Source: Lathyrus oleraceus
Taxonomy: Eukaryota > Streptophyta > Magnoliopsida > Fabales > Fabaceae
Assembly: GCF_024323335.1 (NCBI RefSeq)
Contig: NC_066583.1
Location: forward strand, 368,215,877 to 368,279,876
Direction: 5' to 3'
Length of the DNA: 64,000 bases
Positions 1 to 11,469 of this stretch are shown piece by piece. A program made the position numbers and the translations under genes. Each line of letters begins with the position of its first letter. Position 1 is the stretch's first letter. Under the pieces are notes generated by a model. It was not told where the DNA came from. It made no database searches and saw only the letters and a list, made by a program, of their open reading frames with translations.

Positions 1-69
1 CCCATTCGTAAGGATCACTAAAGGAAAAATTTTATATTCCACTGCGTTTTGGATCGCTCTTCTCCTTCA
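1..69 (+). mobile_element. 3' tip of a copia-type LTR (cut by window edge)
   Basis: Bases 1-69 match, in the opposite orientation, the terminal part of the complete LTR at 11470-12828. A stretch of 19 bases including AAGGATCACT is identical, followed by a diverged copy of the same A/T-rich block and the CTGCG block. It ends in CA at 69, as an LTR 3' end should. The TATA box of the complete relative shows that the sense direction here is plus. No primer-binding site follows base 69, so this is a solo or 3' LTR. Only the tip is visible. Confidence 0.6.
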
Positions 70-252
70 CTTAGATGTTTTCCTTTGATCTGGAGAATCT
101 ATGAGGTTTTAGGAGAAATTGATCTTGAATTCTGGGTAGAGCTTGATAGTCAGAGTGTTTTAGCATATGAGGTTTTATAATATGTTGCTCCTCCGTCGCC
201 GGTGGTGAGCTCCTGCGAGGTGGAGGGAGAAGAAGTCATTTGAACTGAGAAC

Positions 253-285
253 CATGTGTAAAACGTGCAACACGTTTTACACATG
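253..285. repeat. Perfect 15 bp inverted repeat with 3 base loop
   Basis: The arms 253-267 and 271-285 are exact reverse complements around CAA. Each arm contains ACGTG, the core of plant G-box/ABRE sites. It lies in the U3-like part of the Ogre-like LTR fragment. It could form a hairpin or act as paired bZIP-type sites. Function is not shown by the sequence. Confidence 0.85.
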
Positions 286-1184
286 TTTTTTGAATCTGAG
301 TCCATTTCCCTTCACTCAGTTCCAGAGTGGGCCTTCATGGGCCTCAGGTTCAATCCCTTTATTCTTGCACCCCTAGGTCTGCCATTATATCCCTCATTGT
401 ATTGAGTTGGATTGAAGTGAGATTTCGGCGGGCCTTGCCTTTAGGCCCACACATTTTTTGTTCTTTGACACTCTGATCAGGGCATGCACTCCCATCCAGA
501 CCCATTTACTTGTCTTAGTTGAATTCGTATTGATTGTTTCATTAATAAATTGGTTTCTAATTTTTTTGCCTTATTAATCCTTGAAAATTAGATTAATTAG
601 GAACTTAATTAGGATTAACATGTTCATAATATTGAAGAATTTAATTTGTTCTAATTAGAAATAATTAGAATAATTATTTTTAGTTAGATTAATTTCTAGG
701 TTTAATTCCTTAATGGTTTATATGATTTGACCATTTTAACCCTAGGGTTTTAGTAGTGAAATTCATGTTCCCATAGGATTATGAATATATTTATATTAAT
801 TGATCTTTTTAATTAAATTAATTTTCATGTGATAGTTGGTAATGGGGAATTAATTTGACCTTAACCTTTGCATGATCCCTTAGGTTGAACTTGTACATGT
901 TATAACCTTTAGATTAGGTTAACCATAACTACCAACTAATTCAATCCTTTTGACTCAAGTTGATCAAAATAAATTTTGATTAGCTAAACCCTTTGATTGT
1001 GTATAATCTCACAGTCTATTCAAATGATCAAAAGTCCCTTGATTACTTGATAAGACTATTCTATAAAGCTGCGGATCTCAAGGCCTCAAGTCTAGACTTT
1101 CATGTGAGGCATCCCAGACATATCAAGCAGTGGATTATACAAGATACAATAAAGGTCAACACTTGGCAACTGTGGTTCAAGTTG

Positions 1185-1552
1185 CATGCCATGAGCCTTA
1201 AGTAATGAAGAATGATGAGATGGAGTTTCTCATACCCTTGTCTAGAGTGACTTTGTGTACGGAGCGTAGGCCCTAGCTATTCAAAGCATTCGTCTTCATT
1301 CATAGACTTTAATACAATGTGAATAAAATAAATTTCCAGATCTTCTTCACCAAGGCAACATCATCCTAAGGAGCAGCAAGGAGATTTCTTCTTCAATGCT
1401 TGTCAGCCATGATAAATATCACATGCCATGAGCCTTAAGTAATGAAGAATGATGAGACGAGGTTTCTCCTAGCCTTGTCTAGAGTGACTTTGCGTACGGA
1501 GTGTAGGCCCTAGATACTCAAAGCATTCACCTTCGTTCATAGACTTTAGTGT
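1185..1552 (+). repeat. Direct repeat pair inside Ogre-like LTR (237 bp offset)
   Basis: About 130 bp beginning CATGCCATGAGCC at 1185 recurs at 1422 with few changes. Both copies include the segment TCTAGAGTGACTTTG and a following GTAGGCCCTAG block. The DNA between copies is unrelated, so this is a spaced segmental duplication inside the LTR and not a simple tandem repeat. Confidence 0.85.
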
Positions 1553-1650
1553 GGTTCATATCAAATGACTGCCAAGTACTCTTCATATTTCATTATCAAT
1601 CATCACTTCTCTTGCCTCAATCTCTTACTGTCAGCCGTAGTAGGCTGAAC

Positions 1651-2760
1651 TACGAAAGCTCTTACTTTCTCATTGCATAGTGAGAATATGTAGGCACGAG
1701 AATTCAAATGATCTATTTCTACCTTATTTATTCCTACCTCGGTTAATTATCCATTCATCAATCAATACCATCTTTTGAGATCAAATACATTTTTCCTTAG
1801 ATTCAATGGACATCCTTTTAGGATGATATAAAGACAATCCACCTTGTGAACCAAGAGATGTTTGTGCTATGAAACCAAACATTTTATTCCTTCTTTTTTT
1901 GCTAAGACGCTTGTTTACTCTTCAGTTAAGAGTTTATTACTTTATGGATCCAAGATACCATTCTTCTTTGATTTCAAATTGTTTGTTCTCTAAAGTGATA
2001 CACTATTCCCTGTACTAAACAACATTGCATCCAACCCTTGAAGTTGTGTTTGTCTTATAAGTCTTAGTTGCTTAGATAAATACCCCTCTCTTTGTTTCCA
2101 CTGCAGTTAACCCCTGAAATTATATTTCTCTTATAAGTCCCTGTCGCATAGGCAAACACTTTTGTTTCCACCATTCTGTTGGTACGAGTTACACTTTTTA
2201 TCACTTTTAACCTCTCTTTGTTCTCGTGATTTCATGAACTACGAGTGCTCTGACTTTCTCATTGCACAATGAGAATACGTTGGCACAAGGCTTCGAATCC
2301 TTGGCGAGCATAATCCTAATTATTCCTTCTGCATTAGGGAACCATTCATATATTTCATAATCAATGATCTACCTTCAATCATTGAACCACTCACTCCTTG
2401 TGATATACCTATATCTTTGATCCAAATATATTATCTCTTTGAGATCTATCTTGTGTCTGCTTGTGAACCAAGAGTTGTTTGTGCTATGAAACCAAACACT
2501 TAATTCTCTTTGTTTTTGGTCATACCATATATAATGGTGAACGCTTTCGACTACCCCACATATTGGTTCACGCCAGTTTTACTCTTGAGTTTAGATTTCA
2601 TCCCTTTTTGGAGTTCAAATCATATAATCCTTTGGTTTAGACCATACCTTGATAACAACTTCTTTTCACCTCCCACCATTAGTTCTATGAACTACAGAGC
2701 TCTTAATTCCTCATTGCACTATAAGGATACGTATGCATGAGGGCTTCAACCCTCACTGAG
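1651..2760 (+). repeat. Three spaced copies of an LTR module
   Basis: A block of about 70 bp (ACTACGA..GCTCT..CTCATTGCA..GAGAATACGT..GGC) occurs near 1651, 2237 and 2690, each time ending in a short inverted repeat such as GGGCTTCAACCCTC. A second block (GAACCAAGAG.TGTTTGTGC) occurs near 1852 and 2466. The arrangement suggests that this LTR grew by repeated internal duplication. The same motif occurs once near 25038 in the LTR at 20737-25390. Confidence 0.7.
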
Positions 2761-3040
2761 CAATATATCTATTCTTTTCCTTTTCCGTTTATCCTTTCTT
2801 GAGTAATCTTTAGATATAACACCTATTCGAGCAAGAACAATCAAAACGGTTCTCGTTGAGTACAACAGATCTTAGGGGTGCTAATACCTTCCCCTTGCAT
2901 AATCGACTTCCTTACCCAGTATGTCTGGGTTTTATCGATGTCTTCCCTTTCCTTCAGGAATAAATAAAGTTCGATGACGACTCTGTTATATGTTCGAGTG
3001 TGCGATACGTTCAGGTATATTTCCGCTAGCTTCAGTTGCA

Positions 3041-3633
3041 GAAGTCCATTTTTTAAAATATAAATTTGTATGAGGTTTTCGAATCCATAATTCATACATC
3101 TCTGTAGCAATGACTTGTATCTATCTAAAGCCTCACTTATAGCTTATGTGGGTCCTTGTGAAAAGACAATAATTGTTGTGCTTTCTTCCATGAACTTGTT
3201 ATAAAAGAAGAAATCTTTGAGGAAATTCTCTTCTGGTATATTCCTATTTTTCATTTCTATGTTGTTTGGTCCAAATACAAACATTTAGCCTTTCCTATTA
3301 AGGAATGGGGGAAAATTCTCGGTAACACATGTTTATTTTCTTCTTATTTTACTCTAAAAGGGCCATATATTTCATGGAACATTTTAAAATGAATGTAGGG
3401 GTCCTCAAGTCTAAACCTGCAAAATGGTTAACATAAATAATATTAAGGAATATAATCTTTATCTCCATCAACCTAGCATTTATCGGAGGTATGCCTAGAT
3501 GAGCTAGTATCCTTGAATTATTGAAACAATATAATCCATGACCACCGTTATTGTTGTTGTTTTGATTGTTGTTGTTATTGTCATTGTTGTGATTGTTGAT
3601 GACCTAAATGTTACCCTCTTGGTTATCATCCAT
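3041..3633 (-). pseudogene. Athila-like Ty3-gypsy gag remnant
   Basis: Read on the minus strand from an ATG at 3633, the translation begins MDDNQEGN, passes through an Asn-rich tract (about 3540-3600), then shows HFAGLD, NKFMEE, VFSQG, EALDRYKSLL and NYGFENLIQI. These correspond in order to the conserved gag core of Athila-type gypsy elements (NKFMEA...FSQG...EAWERYKSLL...NHGF). The frame changes and contains stops, so this is a fossil. It is cut at about 3041 by the end of the Ogre-like LTR; protease and pol are absent. Assignment rests on recalled motif order. Confidence 0.6.
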
Positions 3634-3884
3634 TTTCTCAATGTTATGAGAAACATAAACAAAGGTGATTTCTTGATGCTTTGGTTTTATGAAGTTGCGT
3701 CGAGTTGTCCTTTCAATCACAGAGTCAAATAGTAGTTGACTTTTATCTTGCATAAATATTTTCTTGCAGACTATTAAACAAATTGGTAATAACAAGAAAA
3801 ATAAACCAAGAGCATATGTACATTATAAACATAATTCAAAAAACAACTTAAAATAATAAAATTTACTACCAATTATGTAATATA

Positions 3885-4047
3885 TAAACGTTAGTCCCTA
3901 AAATGGCAACATACTTTAATATGTTAATAGCCTTTCTAATTGTTTAGAAGATGTCTATCTTTGGTTTAATCGATTTGACCAAAGCCTTAATTGTTTAGGC
4001 AGTGTGTTAGCTTTCCTAATTGATTAGAAACTCTTCTTAATCGGTTT
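3885..4047 (-). mobile_element. Copia element B LTR, part 1 (left of element A)
   Basis: This stretch resembles 50530-50690 (shared TTAATAGCCTTTCTAAT, TGATTAGAAA and GGTTTAAT..ATT blocks), and the DNA to the right of element A at 19495-19994 resembles the adjoining 50740-51156. Element A therefore split one older minus-strand LTR. The part of the LTR that should lie left of 3885 (TATA box, R, U5) is missing, so this copy is truncated. Confidence 0.6.
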
Positions 4048-5007
4048 TGTTGGTTCTATGTGTTGGCAACAATTTTGGTAAAACCTAGAGTGTTCACAAG
4101 TTGTCACAAGTGTTGGCTTGACATAAGATAACAGGTTCCTGCAGGGTGTTTAAAATGTGAATGTGCAGGATTTTACTGAGATGTCATACCCGATGTCATG
4201 ACATCTGTATACAGAATATTCAGTCTGAATGTTATGTATTGTGTGATTTTGTTTTTTATGCTAATCTATGTGTGATTGATGTAATGATTGAACGCGCCTT
4301 CAATCAGTAATTAAAACCAGGTTGACTTATTTTCCAACAAGATATAATCAGCTGTCATGAGAAGATATGAATGGAAAATAGTTTTAGGGTTTTGTGATGT
4401 CCAAGCCTAGCCAAACACTTCTATAAAAAGGGCATGGAATACCTGGTTCCAATACACAAGAAATATCGAACGAAATATTGAGAGAGAATAAGGGTTTAGT
4501 CTTGTGTGGTCGTGTGTATTGTGAGTCATTCATTCATCCATAGATGATTGAATTGGACTGACTTTTGAGTTATAATTTTTCCACTCTAAGCTTTGAAGCA
4601 TGAGTGTGTGTTTACTTGGTTGAAGATTTTAAGCAAGATCAAGTATGTGTTCTTGAAGAGTGTCTTCTTTTCATTGTAATATTTGTTTTCACATCATTGC
4701 TGTGATTGAGGGGGAGTGAGTAGGGTCTCATATCTAAGAGTTCTTAGATAGAAGTCACACGGGTGGAGATTAGGTGAAAAGACTGTAACTTGAAGTTGTT
4801 TACTGAGAGTCTTTGAACTAATTCTGTTTAGTGGATTTCCTTCATGGCTTTGTAGCCCCCAGACGTAGGTGAGTTTGCACCGAACTGGGTTAACAATTGC
4901 TTGTGTCACTTGTATTACTGTTCTTTATCTTTTATCCTGTTTGTATTGTTCAGATATTAGTGTTGTGATATTACCTTCGATATCTCATATCTGATACCAG
5001 AATTTCA
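4048..5007 (+). repeat. Element A 5' LTR
   Basis: 960 bp, begins TGTTGGTTCT and ends CCAGAATTTCA; the same sequence recurs at 18535-19494. A TATA box (CTATAAAAAG) is at 4421-4430. Confidence 0.92.
4421..4430 (+). promoter_or_regulatory. TATA box of element A 5' LTR
   Basis: CTATAAAAAG, preserved in the 3' LTR at 18908-18917. It should set the genomic RNA start about 30 bp downstream. Confidence 0.75.
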
Positions 5008-5009
5008 GT

Positions 5010-5021
5010 TGGTATCAGAGC
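5010..5021 (+). promoter_or_regulatory. Primer-binding site of element A (tRNA-iMet)
   Basis: TGGTATCAGAGC, complementary to the 3' end of plant initiator tRNA-Met, two bases after the LTR. Typical of Ty1-copia elements. Confidence 0.9.
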
Positions 5022-5074
5022 AGGCATCCTGCTCTGGTTCTGGGTAAGATCTAGGGACGTTACTTTCTGGTACT

Positions 5075-5603
5075 ATAGATAGAGACGGAGGATTTGTTCA
5101 CAGACTACCAATTCTGGATGGATCTAACTATGACTACTGGAAACCTAAAATGGTAGCCTTCCTGAAATCTTTGGATAATAAGGCTTGGAAGGTTGTTCTA
5201 ACAGGCTGGGAATATCCAGTTATTACAAAGGAAGGAGAAGTTACTATTGATAAGAAGGCTGAGGAACAATGGACCAAAGAGGAGGATGAACTAGCCCTTG
5301 GAAACTCTAAAGCATTGAATGCTATATTCAATGGGGTTGATAAGAACATCTTCATACTGGTGAACAACTGTAAGGTGGCTAAAGATGCTTGGAATATTCT
5401 CAAAACCACTCATGAAGGCACCTTTAGAGTGAAGATGTCTAGATTGCAGTTGCTCACTACCAAGTTTGAAAATTTGAGGATGAAAGAAGATGAAAATATT
5501 CATGACTTTCATATGAATATCCCTGAAATTGCTAATGCCTCAGGAGCCATGGGTGAGAAGATGTCAGATGAAAAACTAGTGAGGAAAATACTCAGGTCAC
5601 TTC
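5075..5603 (+). pseudogene. gag: Element A gag, N-terminal part (start codon lost)
   Basis: The frame encodes a copia capsid-type (UBN2-like) region: ..LPILDGSNYDYWKPKM.. early, then KVAKDAW and KLVRKILRSL before it stops at an insertion. By position and homology the start should be at 5075-5077, but the codon reads ATA; the first ATG in frame is 5150, inside the conserved domain. Gag would assemble the cytoplasmic virus-like particle. The reading frame is cut at 5603 by the Ogre-like solo LTR and resumes at 10390 in the same frame, since the insert plus its duplication (4791 bp) is a multiple of three. Confidence 0.85.
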
Positions 5604-6075
5604 TGTCGCATTACGCGAAAAACCGGCGGGAAAACGAAACAACAGAGCCGCCACCGTGCGTTATTTATCCCAAAAGAGGGAAAGGAAACGCTCGAAGTAA
5701 ACCTGGAAAAGACATGGTCTCGCGATCAAAGAGAGATGGGATCGGGAGTCGGTTATGCGAAGGGAAGGTATTAGCACCCCTACGCATCCGTCGTACTGGA
5801 CGGGATCCAAAGAAAGGATAAGGTTGCTAAAAACTGATCACAAACTGCACAAGGCTGGAAGGAAACACAGGAAAACAAGAGAAACAGGACTCGGCAGGAT
5901 ATCGCATCCTGGGCCTACGTAGTCTGTCAGGCACAGACATCAGAGTCGACGTAGTTCGGGACAGAGGGAAACGTGCTCGCTAGGATGTCGCATCCTATGC
6001 ATACGTATCTTCTTTGACTGAAGAAAAATCAGAGCACTCGTAGCTCGGCTAACGCACGCCAAACAATAACACAAA

Positions 6076-6300
6076 CAGGAAACCGACTGCCAATCGCTGG
6101 ACTTACGTCAGACTCCATACAGACAGGAAAACATGGAAACCGAATGCCAATCGTTGGACTTACATCAGACTCCAAACCAACAAACACACACACAGGAAAC
6201 CGACTGCCAATCGTTGGACTTACGTCAGACTCCAACAAGCAAACAAGACACAGGAAACCAACTGCCAATCGCTGGACTTACGTCAGACTCCAAACACACA
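6076..6300. repeat. Four tandem ~58-60 bp units in Ogre-like LTR
   Basis: The unit CAGGAAACCGACTGCCAATC..TGGACTTACGTCAGACTCC recurs four times (near 6076, 6132, 6192 and 6250) with C/A-rich spacers. The two short overlapping ORFs in it are artefacts of the periodicity. Confidence 0.9.
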
Positions 6301-7539
6301 CAAAGGGGTTGCAAAAGAAAAAGGGCGCCCGGAGAGATCAGCTCATCTCCTGCCTACGTACCTCATCTGGTATGAGGATCAGGGCGACGTAGTTCCCCTA
6401 CGCAGGGAAAAAGGACTTCTATCCTAACCAGATACAAAGGGAGACACAAACTACTAGGGAGACTACGACTCGAGCCTAGAAGTTATCATGCATACCATCC
6501 CTATGTTAAGGTTTCTACCTAACTTGCACAGGAAGCAAGCTATCCTAAACAGCACAGGCAAATACATACAAGCACAAAAAGCAAACACACACACTATATG
6601 CAAACAATTGGGCTCATACAAGGTTAGGCTGTGAAACACAAGCCAACTGGAATCGGGTGTAGTTAGCTCTTAACCCTAACATTGAGAGTTAGGGTGAAGC
6701 TGATGAAATGGGAAGTGAGGGTAAGACCTCACAGCTCTTATCCCTGGCCTGGGAGAGCTTCAGACAAATGAAAGTGTGGGAGTTCAGAAAGTAGGAACTC
6801 TTCTCCACATATGACTGACACAACAAAGATCTTGGGCTATTATCCACAATGCATCAACACAAGGTGTGTGAGAAAAGTGAATGACACAACTGAATAGCAG
6901 GAGATGGATTACACATCTCTTTTATCTGCCAATTGCCTCATAAGAGGACTTTTCCTGCTTGGCACAAAGATAAACAAACACAAGCATTGCCTCTTAAGGA
7001 GGGCTTCAGACAGGTGCCTGCCCACATAACAGGACAGGTCTTCCAGACTACATGAAGTCAGAGAGTTATACCTCAATGGTTAAGCAACCAAGCAAAGCAA
7101 AAGCAAGTTCAAAAGAACTCAAAGAAACTTAGGTACCTGAAAATATCTAAACCAATCAGTTTACAATTCAAACAATCAGACAGACAACAGTCAATCACAC
7201 AATCAGACAAATAGTCAAAGCATTAGGCCACAAGGAGCAAGGCACAAGCTCAAACACAAATGAATTGGTATCAACCTATAAAACAACACAAGGTTAGCCA
7301 ATCATCAACCAATTAATCAACTCAAATGAGTGAGCCACTCCAATCATGGCAATGTGCGTCTTAATCTGAAATCCACAATCCAAACAGTGAGTCCAAACCA
7401 CTAGGTCAAAGCCTAGGGTCAAAAGAGGGTCAAACATTCAAAACAGAACATGAAATTTAACATGAATCAACTTCAATCACATCTTGACACATTCCAAAAG
7501 GTCCCATATCAATATCATTAACCAAAAGCATTTCATGAA

Positions 7540-8350
7540 CCAAACATGGCAAGGTATGCAAATTGTGACCACATTGTGACATCAGAAGAAATAAATGCAC
7601 ATTAAATCAAAAATGATTCAAATAATCTTGGAAAAATTCATGAGTAAACAGGACATACAACATGATCATCACACAAAAATTAGAGGCATTGGACATCATT
7701 AGGCATGGCAATCACATAGCATAAGTCAAGACAAGCACATGTATGACACAAATTGTCACACCAAGTTAACATAGGCATAAAACAGGGATGGATCATGGTA
7801 AAAAACCTCAAACCAAGGCCAAAACAACACTCAACATGTCTCGAAATAGTATGCAAAAATTCAGAAGCATTGGATAAGAAACAAGCATTTTATGATCAAA
7901 TGAAGTTCAAGGCAATTTTAAAACTCAAATGTGACCAACCAGAATGAAAAATCTCAATAAAATCAGAAATGATCCCAATAATTCCAACAAAAATCATGAG
8001 CAATCACAACATCTATAACATGCATCACACAAAAAATCAGGACAATTGGAGATCATTTGGCATGGCAAACACATCATTCAAGTTGAACATCACAAGGTGT
8101 GACACAAATTGTCACACCAACTTAGCATGATCATAAAACAGAAATGGTAATTGATAAAAATACCAAATTAACACCAAAATGTCAAGCAATGTGTCTAGTT
8201 ATAGCATGCAAAATTTCACATTCATTGGATCAAAGACCAGCATTTCACAACATGATAACCAATGCAAGGTCAAATATGGACATGTACTCAAACACTCTAG
8301 CACCAAAAAATATCCAGCCAAGCACAATTTTGAAATTAATGATAAAAAAT
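7540..8350. repeat. ~357 bp imperfect tandem duplication in Ogre-like LTR
   Basis: Two diverged copies can be followed through shared blocks (CATGGCAA, ATCACACAAAAA, GACACAAATTGTCACACCAA, CATAAAACAG, ATTGGAT). GACACAAATTGTCACACC occurs near 7743 and 8100. In the second copy a perfect 9 bp inverted repeat (GGTGTGACA / TGTCACACC) surrounds CAAAT at about 8096-8118. Confidence 0.75.
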
Positions 8351-10389
8351 TAATAGACAAGATAAGGATCATGATGCAAAAAATTGGGATGAATTTGGTT
8401 TAATTTTCAATTTTAAATGAATTTTGGAAGTTGAGAAAAATTTGAAATGAAATGTGAAGCCAAACATGAAATAATGAAGAAAATAATGAAAATGCAAGGC
8501 AAATGGAATGCTCTGGCCGAGAATCGAACCCTGGGACACTTTCAAAATCAAATGCGCGCGCCATACAAAACGACCGTGTTTTGATCACAAACCCTAACTT
8601 GGCGCGCTATGCATGGATTCAAAAATCCGCAGCAAATATGCATGAACTCGTGGATGAATCCGTAGGAAAACCTATGCGTTCCGCAGCAAAATTCGCAGGA
8701 AATCTGGACATGCGTATGAACATGATGAAGATCATGAAGATCTTCATCCAGAATTTTCCAGAAAAATCCAAATGCTCCAGAAATGAAAATCAAACACATC
8801 ATTCAACTCATTAGGCATCATACATCAAGAATCCATGAATTTTTCATGCAAAAACAACATCAAACGCATGGATCGAAGAAAATAAAAATCATTATCCAAA
8901 CTTGAAGTACATGTAACTTGCTCAATTCAACACCAAATCAATCCAAATTTCCATCAGAATTACCATCATTCCATGATCTACAAGATAGGCATAATGAATT
9001 GCAAAATTAAAGAGGTCGAAAAACCAACCTCTTGATGAACAGAATTGGATCCACGTGTTTCCAAGCTTTGCCACGCCTCAAATCTCTTCAAATATGCTTA
9101 TTGAGACGGATGATGATGAAATGGAAGCTCAACAATGAAAGAAACAAGCTAAATCTTCAACTGCCATGGAAGCTTCAAGCTATGGACATGAACTTAAACA
9201 ACCACGATTTTTCTTGCTCACACGTCCAAAAGTGCTCCAATATGCTCCATGATGATGAATTAAGCAAGAGAAAGTGTTTAGGTTTGAAGAATTTTTGGAA
9301 AAAAGTGAGAGAAAAATTTGGAGAATTTGGTTGAATCTAGATCTAGAATGTTCATTCTGATGAAAACAGTTATGATTAAGCATATATACTCTATGCTAAT
9401 CATGTTTAAGAGAGGTTTAAGGCAAATGCAAATGAGATTAAGGAGTTTGTGGTGTAAATGCAAAAATGATATTTTCTCTCCATGCACCCTCATGCACGTG
9501 AGCAGTGCATGTTCAAGGTCAAAAATGCCTAAAAATGAGTTCATGCACATGTTGGAATTGGTTTGGTATGCATATATTCAACCAAAATGAAGTTATGCAG
9601 TTTCTTCCCAAAATCTTCATGAATGAACCAATGCCATGCAAATGAGATTTCATGTCAAATGATGGTATGCTTGGAAAATACATGTTATAAGGATCAATAT
9701 GCAAAAAGAACCACTCAAATTGGAGTTTTGGTTTGAAAGTTATGCTCATTTGAAGTTTAAACCACACTTTGCCATGATTGGACCATATCTCCTCAACCAC
9801 ACATGAGAAATCCATGATCTTGGACTTTTTGGAAATGGGAGAGAAAGATCTTAAACTTTAATGTTGGACAAAATTTCTTTTGAATCTTTCTTGATGATGT
9901 AATCTTGAGTTGAAGTTGGTCTAAAACCTTTCCATTTTTGGAAAGTTCAAATTACAGGTCACCTGCTATTTTTGGAAAGTCTTGATCTGACTTCAAATCC
10001 TTCAATGTTGATGTTTGAGATGTCAAATGAGACTTGTATGAACATGAATGAGGCATCTCTAACCACTTCCCACCTCCAAATCCATAGTTGACTGTGCAGT
10101 TGACTTTTGTTGACTTTTTAGGTATCAGATGATTTGCACATGGACTGATGATCTCTGAGCCTCCAATACTTGGCCAAACCACTTCAAAATGATCCTTGAA
10201 TCATGTGAACTCATTGCACCAACCCTAGGGCTTTGATCTCATGGACAATGTTCTTGCTTGCTTGCACAGTTGAATCTCCTGACCAGTCTTGCTTGATGAC
10301 ATGATGGACTATGCAAATGATAATGCAATGTTAATGACCTAAACATGAAATGCATATACAAATGGGAGGTGCAAATTTGAGGTGCTACA

Positions 10390-11469
10390 ACTTCCTAAGA
10401 GATTTGCCATGAAAGTGACAACCATAGAAGAATCTCAAGATATTTGCAATATGAGAGTGGATGAGCTACTTGGATCCCTCCAAACATTTGAGTTGGGAAT
10501 GTGTGATGGATCTGAAAAGAAAGTCAAAAGCACGGCCTTCATGTCAAACACTGAAGAGAAAGAGGAAGAAAATGGTCAAGATACTGATGAAGATCTGGCA
10601 AATGATGTAGCGTTACTGGGAAGGCAGTTCAACAAACTTCTGAAAAAGATGGATGTAAGGTCTAAGTCTAATGTCAAGAACATCTCATTTGACATCAGTA
10701 GGTCCAATAATGCTGGAAGAAGAACAAGATCTGACGAAAAGTCCAAAGAAGGAAAAGGAGTTCAGTGCCACGAATGTGATGGGTATGGACATATTAGAGC
10801 TGAATGTGGGACCTACCTCAAGAAACAGAAGAAGAGTCTTGTTGCTACTTGGTCTGATGAAAGTGAAACAGAAGGAGAGTCTGAAAATCTTGTGACTGCC
10901 TTGACTGGAAGATGGGGTTCTGATGAAGACTCAAGTGATGATGAAGTAACCTTTGATGAGTTAGCCACTACCTACAGAAAGTTGTGTCACAGAAGTGAAG
11001 AAGTGTGTCAACAAATGGAAAGTCAGAAGAAATTGATAACGCAACTGGAGAATGAGAAGACATAACACTTGGAAATCATCTCTAAGTTGAAGACTGAAGC
11101 AGTGTTCTTGAACTCCAAACTGGATGAGATGACAAAGTATGTCAGAATGCTAAACAATGGATCTGGCACCTTAGACAAAATTCTCCAGACTAGAAAAACG
11201 GCAGGAGACAAGTCTAGCCTTGGGTTCAATGAATCCAAACCTGAGTGTAGTCACACTGGTAGCAAACCAAAGATGTCATATCACGTGTCACAACATCATA
11301 AGGGAAGACAACATAAAGGAAAACACCAAAGATGGAGATGTCACTACTGTGGAAAATTTGGCCACATAAAACCATTCTGCTATAAGTTGTATGGCTATCC
11401 TAGTCCTTCTCACCACCAACCTAGACCCAAACATCACATCCCTGTCAACAAAAAACAATGGGTTCCTAG
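10390..11469 (+). pseudogene. gag: Element A gag, C-terminal part with two zinc knuckles
   Basis: Continues the gag frame after the Ogre-like insertion (LPKRFAMKVT...). It carries an acidic linker, a CX2CX4HX4C zinc knuckle (CHECDGYGHIRAEC), a coiled-coil-like segment rich in Glu/Lys, then a second knuckle (CHYCGKFGHIKPFC). The knuckles should bind genomic RNA in the particle. An in-frame TAA at 11063-11065 interrupts it, probably a former CAA. Two knuckles flanking a helix is a known arrangement in long legume copia gags. The next insertion (11470) cuts the frame just after the gag-protease linker starts. Confidence 0.88.

Larger units (their letters stand above)
70..3034 (+). mobile_element. 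Ogre/Tat-like Ty3-gypsy LTR fragment
   Basis: Non-coding sequence with hallmarks shared with the LTRs at 5604-10389 and 20737-25390: the 13-mer GGGTGCTAATACC (2876-2888) followed by a conserved block ending in a GACGACTCTG motif (about 2975-2985), and several GATACGTA-type blocks. The fragment ends near 3034 (GCTAGCTTCA), directly against a minus-strand gag remnant. The left end is lost against the LTR tip at 1-69, so this is a truncated LTR, not a full element. The short ORFs inside it are chance. Confidence 0.65.
5604..10389 (-). mobile_element. Ogre/Tat-like solo LTR inside element A gag
   Basis: 4786 bp with ends TGTCGCA and TGCTACA (plus strand), flanked by an exact ACTTC duplication (5599-5603 and 10390-10394). 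The minus strand is sense: near its 3' end it has GGGTGCTAATACC (complement at 5767-5779) and a GCGGCTCTG block, as in the other Ogre-like LTRs here. The length fits the very long LTRs of Fabeae Ogre elements. There is no internal domain or second LTR, so this is a solo LTR left by LTR-LTR recombination. The ORFs it contains (up to 103 codons) show no recognisable domain. Confidence 0.88.

Noticed and set aside
2841..3110. 89-codon minus ORF
   Set aside because: Only its first part belongs to the Athila-like gag remnant; the rest reads through an Ogre-like LTR.
6029..6392. Three overlapping ORFs with repeated peptide units
   Set aside because: They arise from the four tandem 58-60 bp units in a non-coding LTR, in both strands and several frames.
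9519..9815. 98-codon minus ORF and overlapping 90-codon ORFs (9278-9590)
   Set aside because: Inside the Ogre-like solo LTR, no domain, and several frames open at once.
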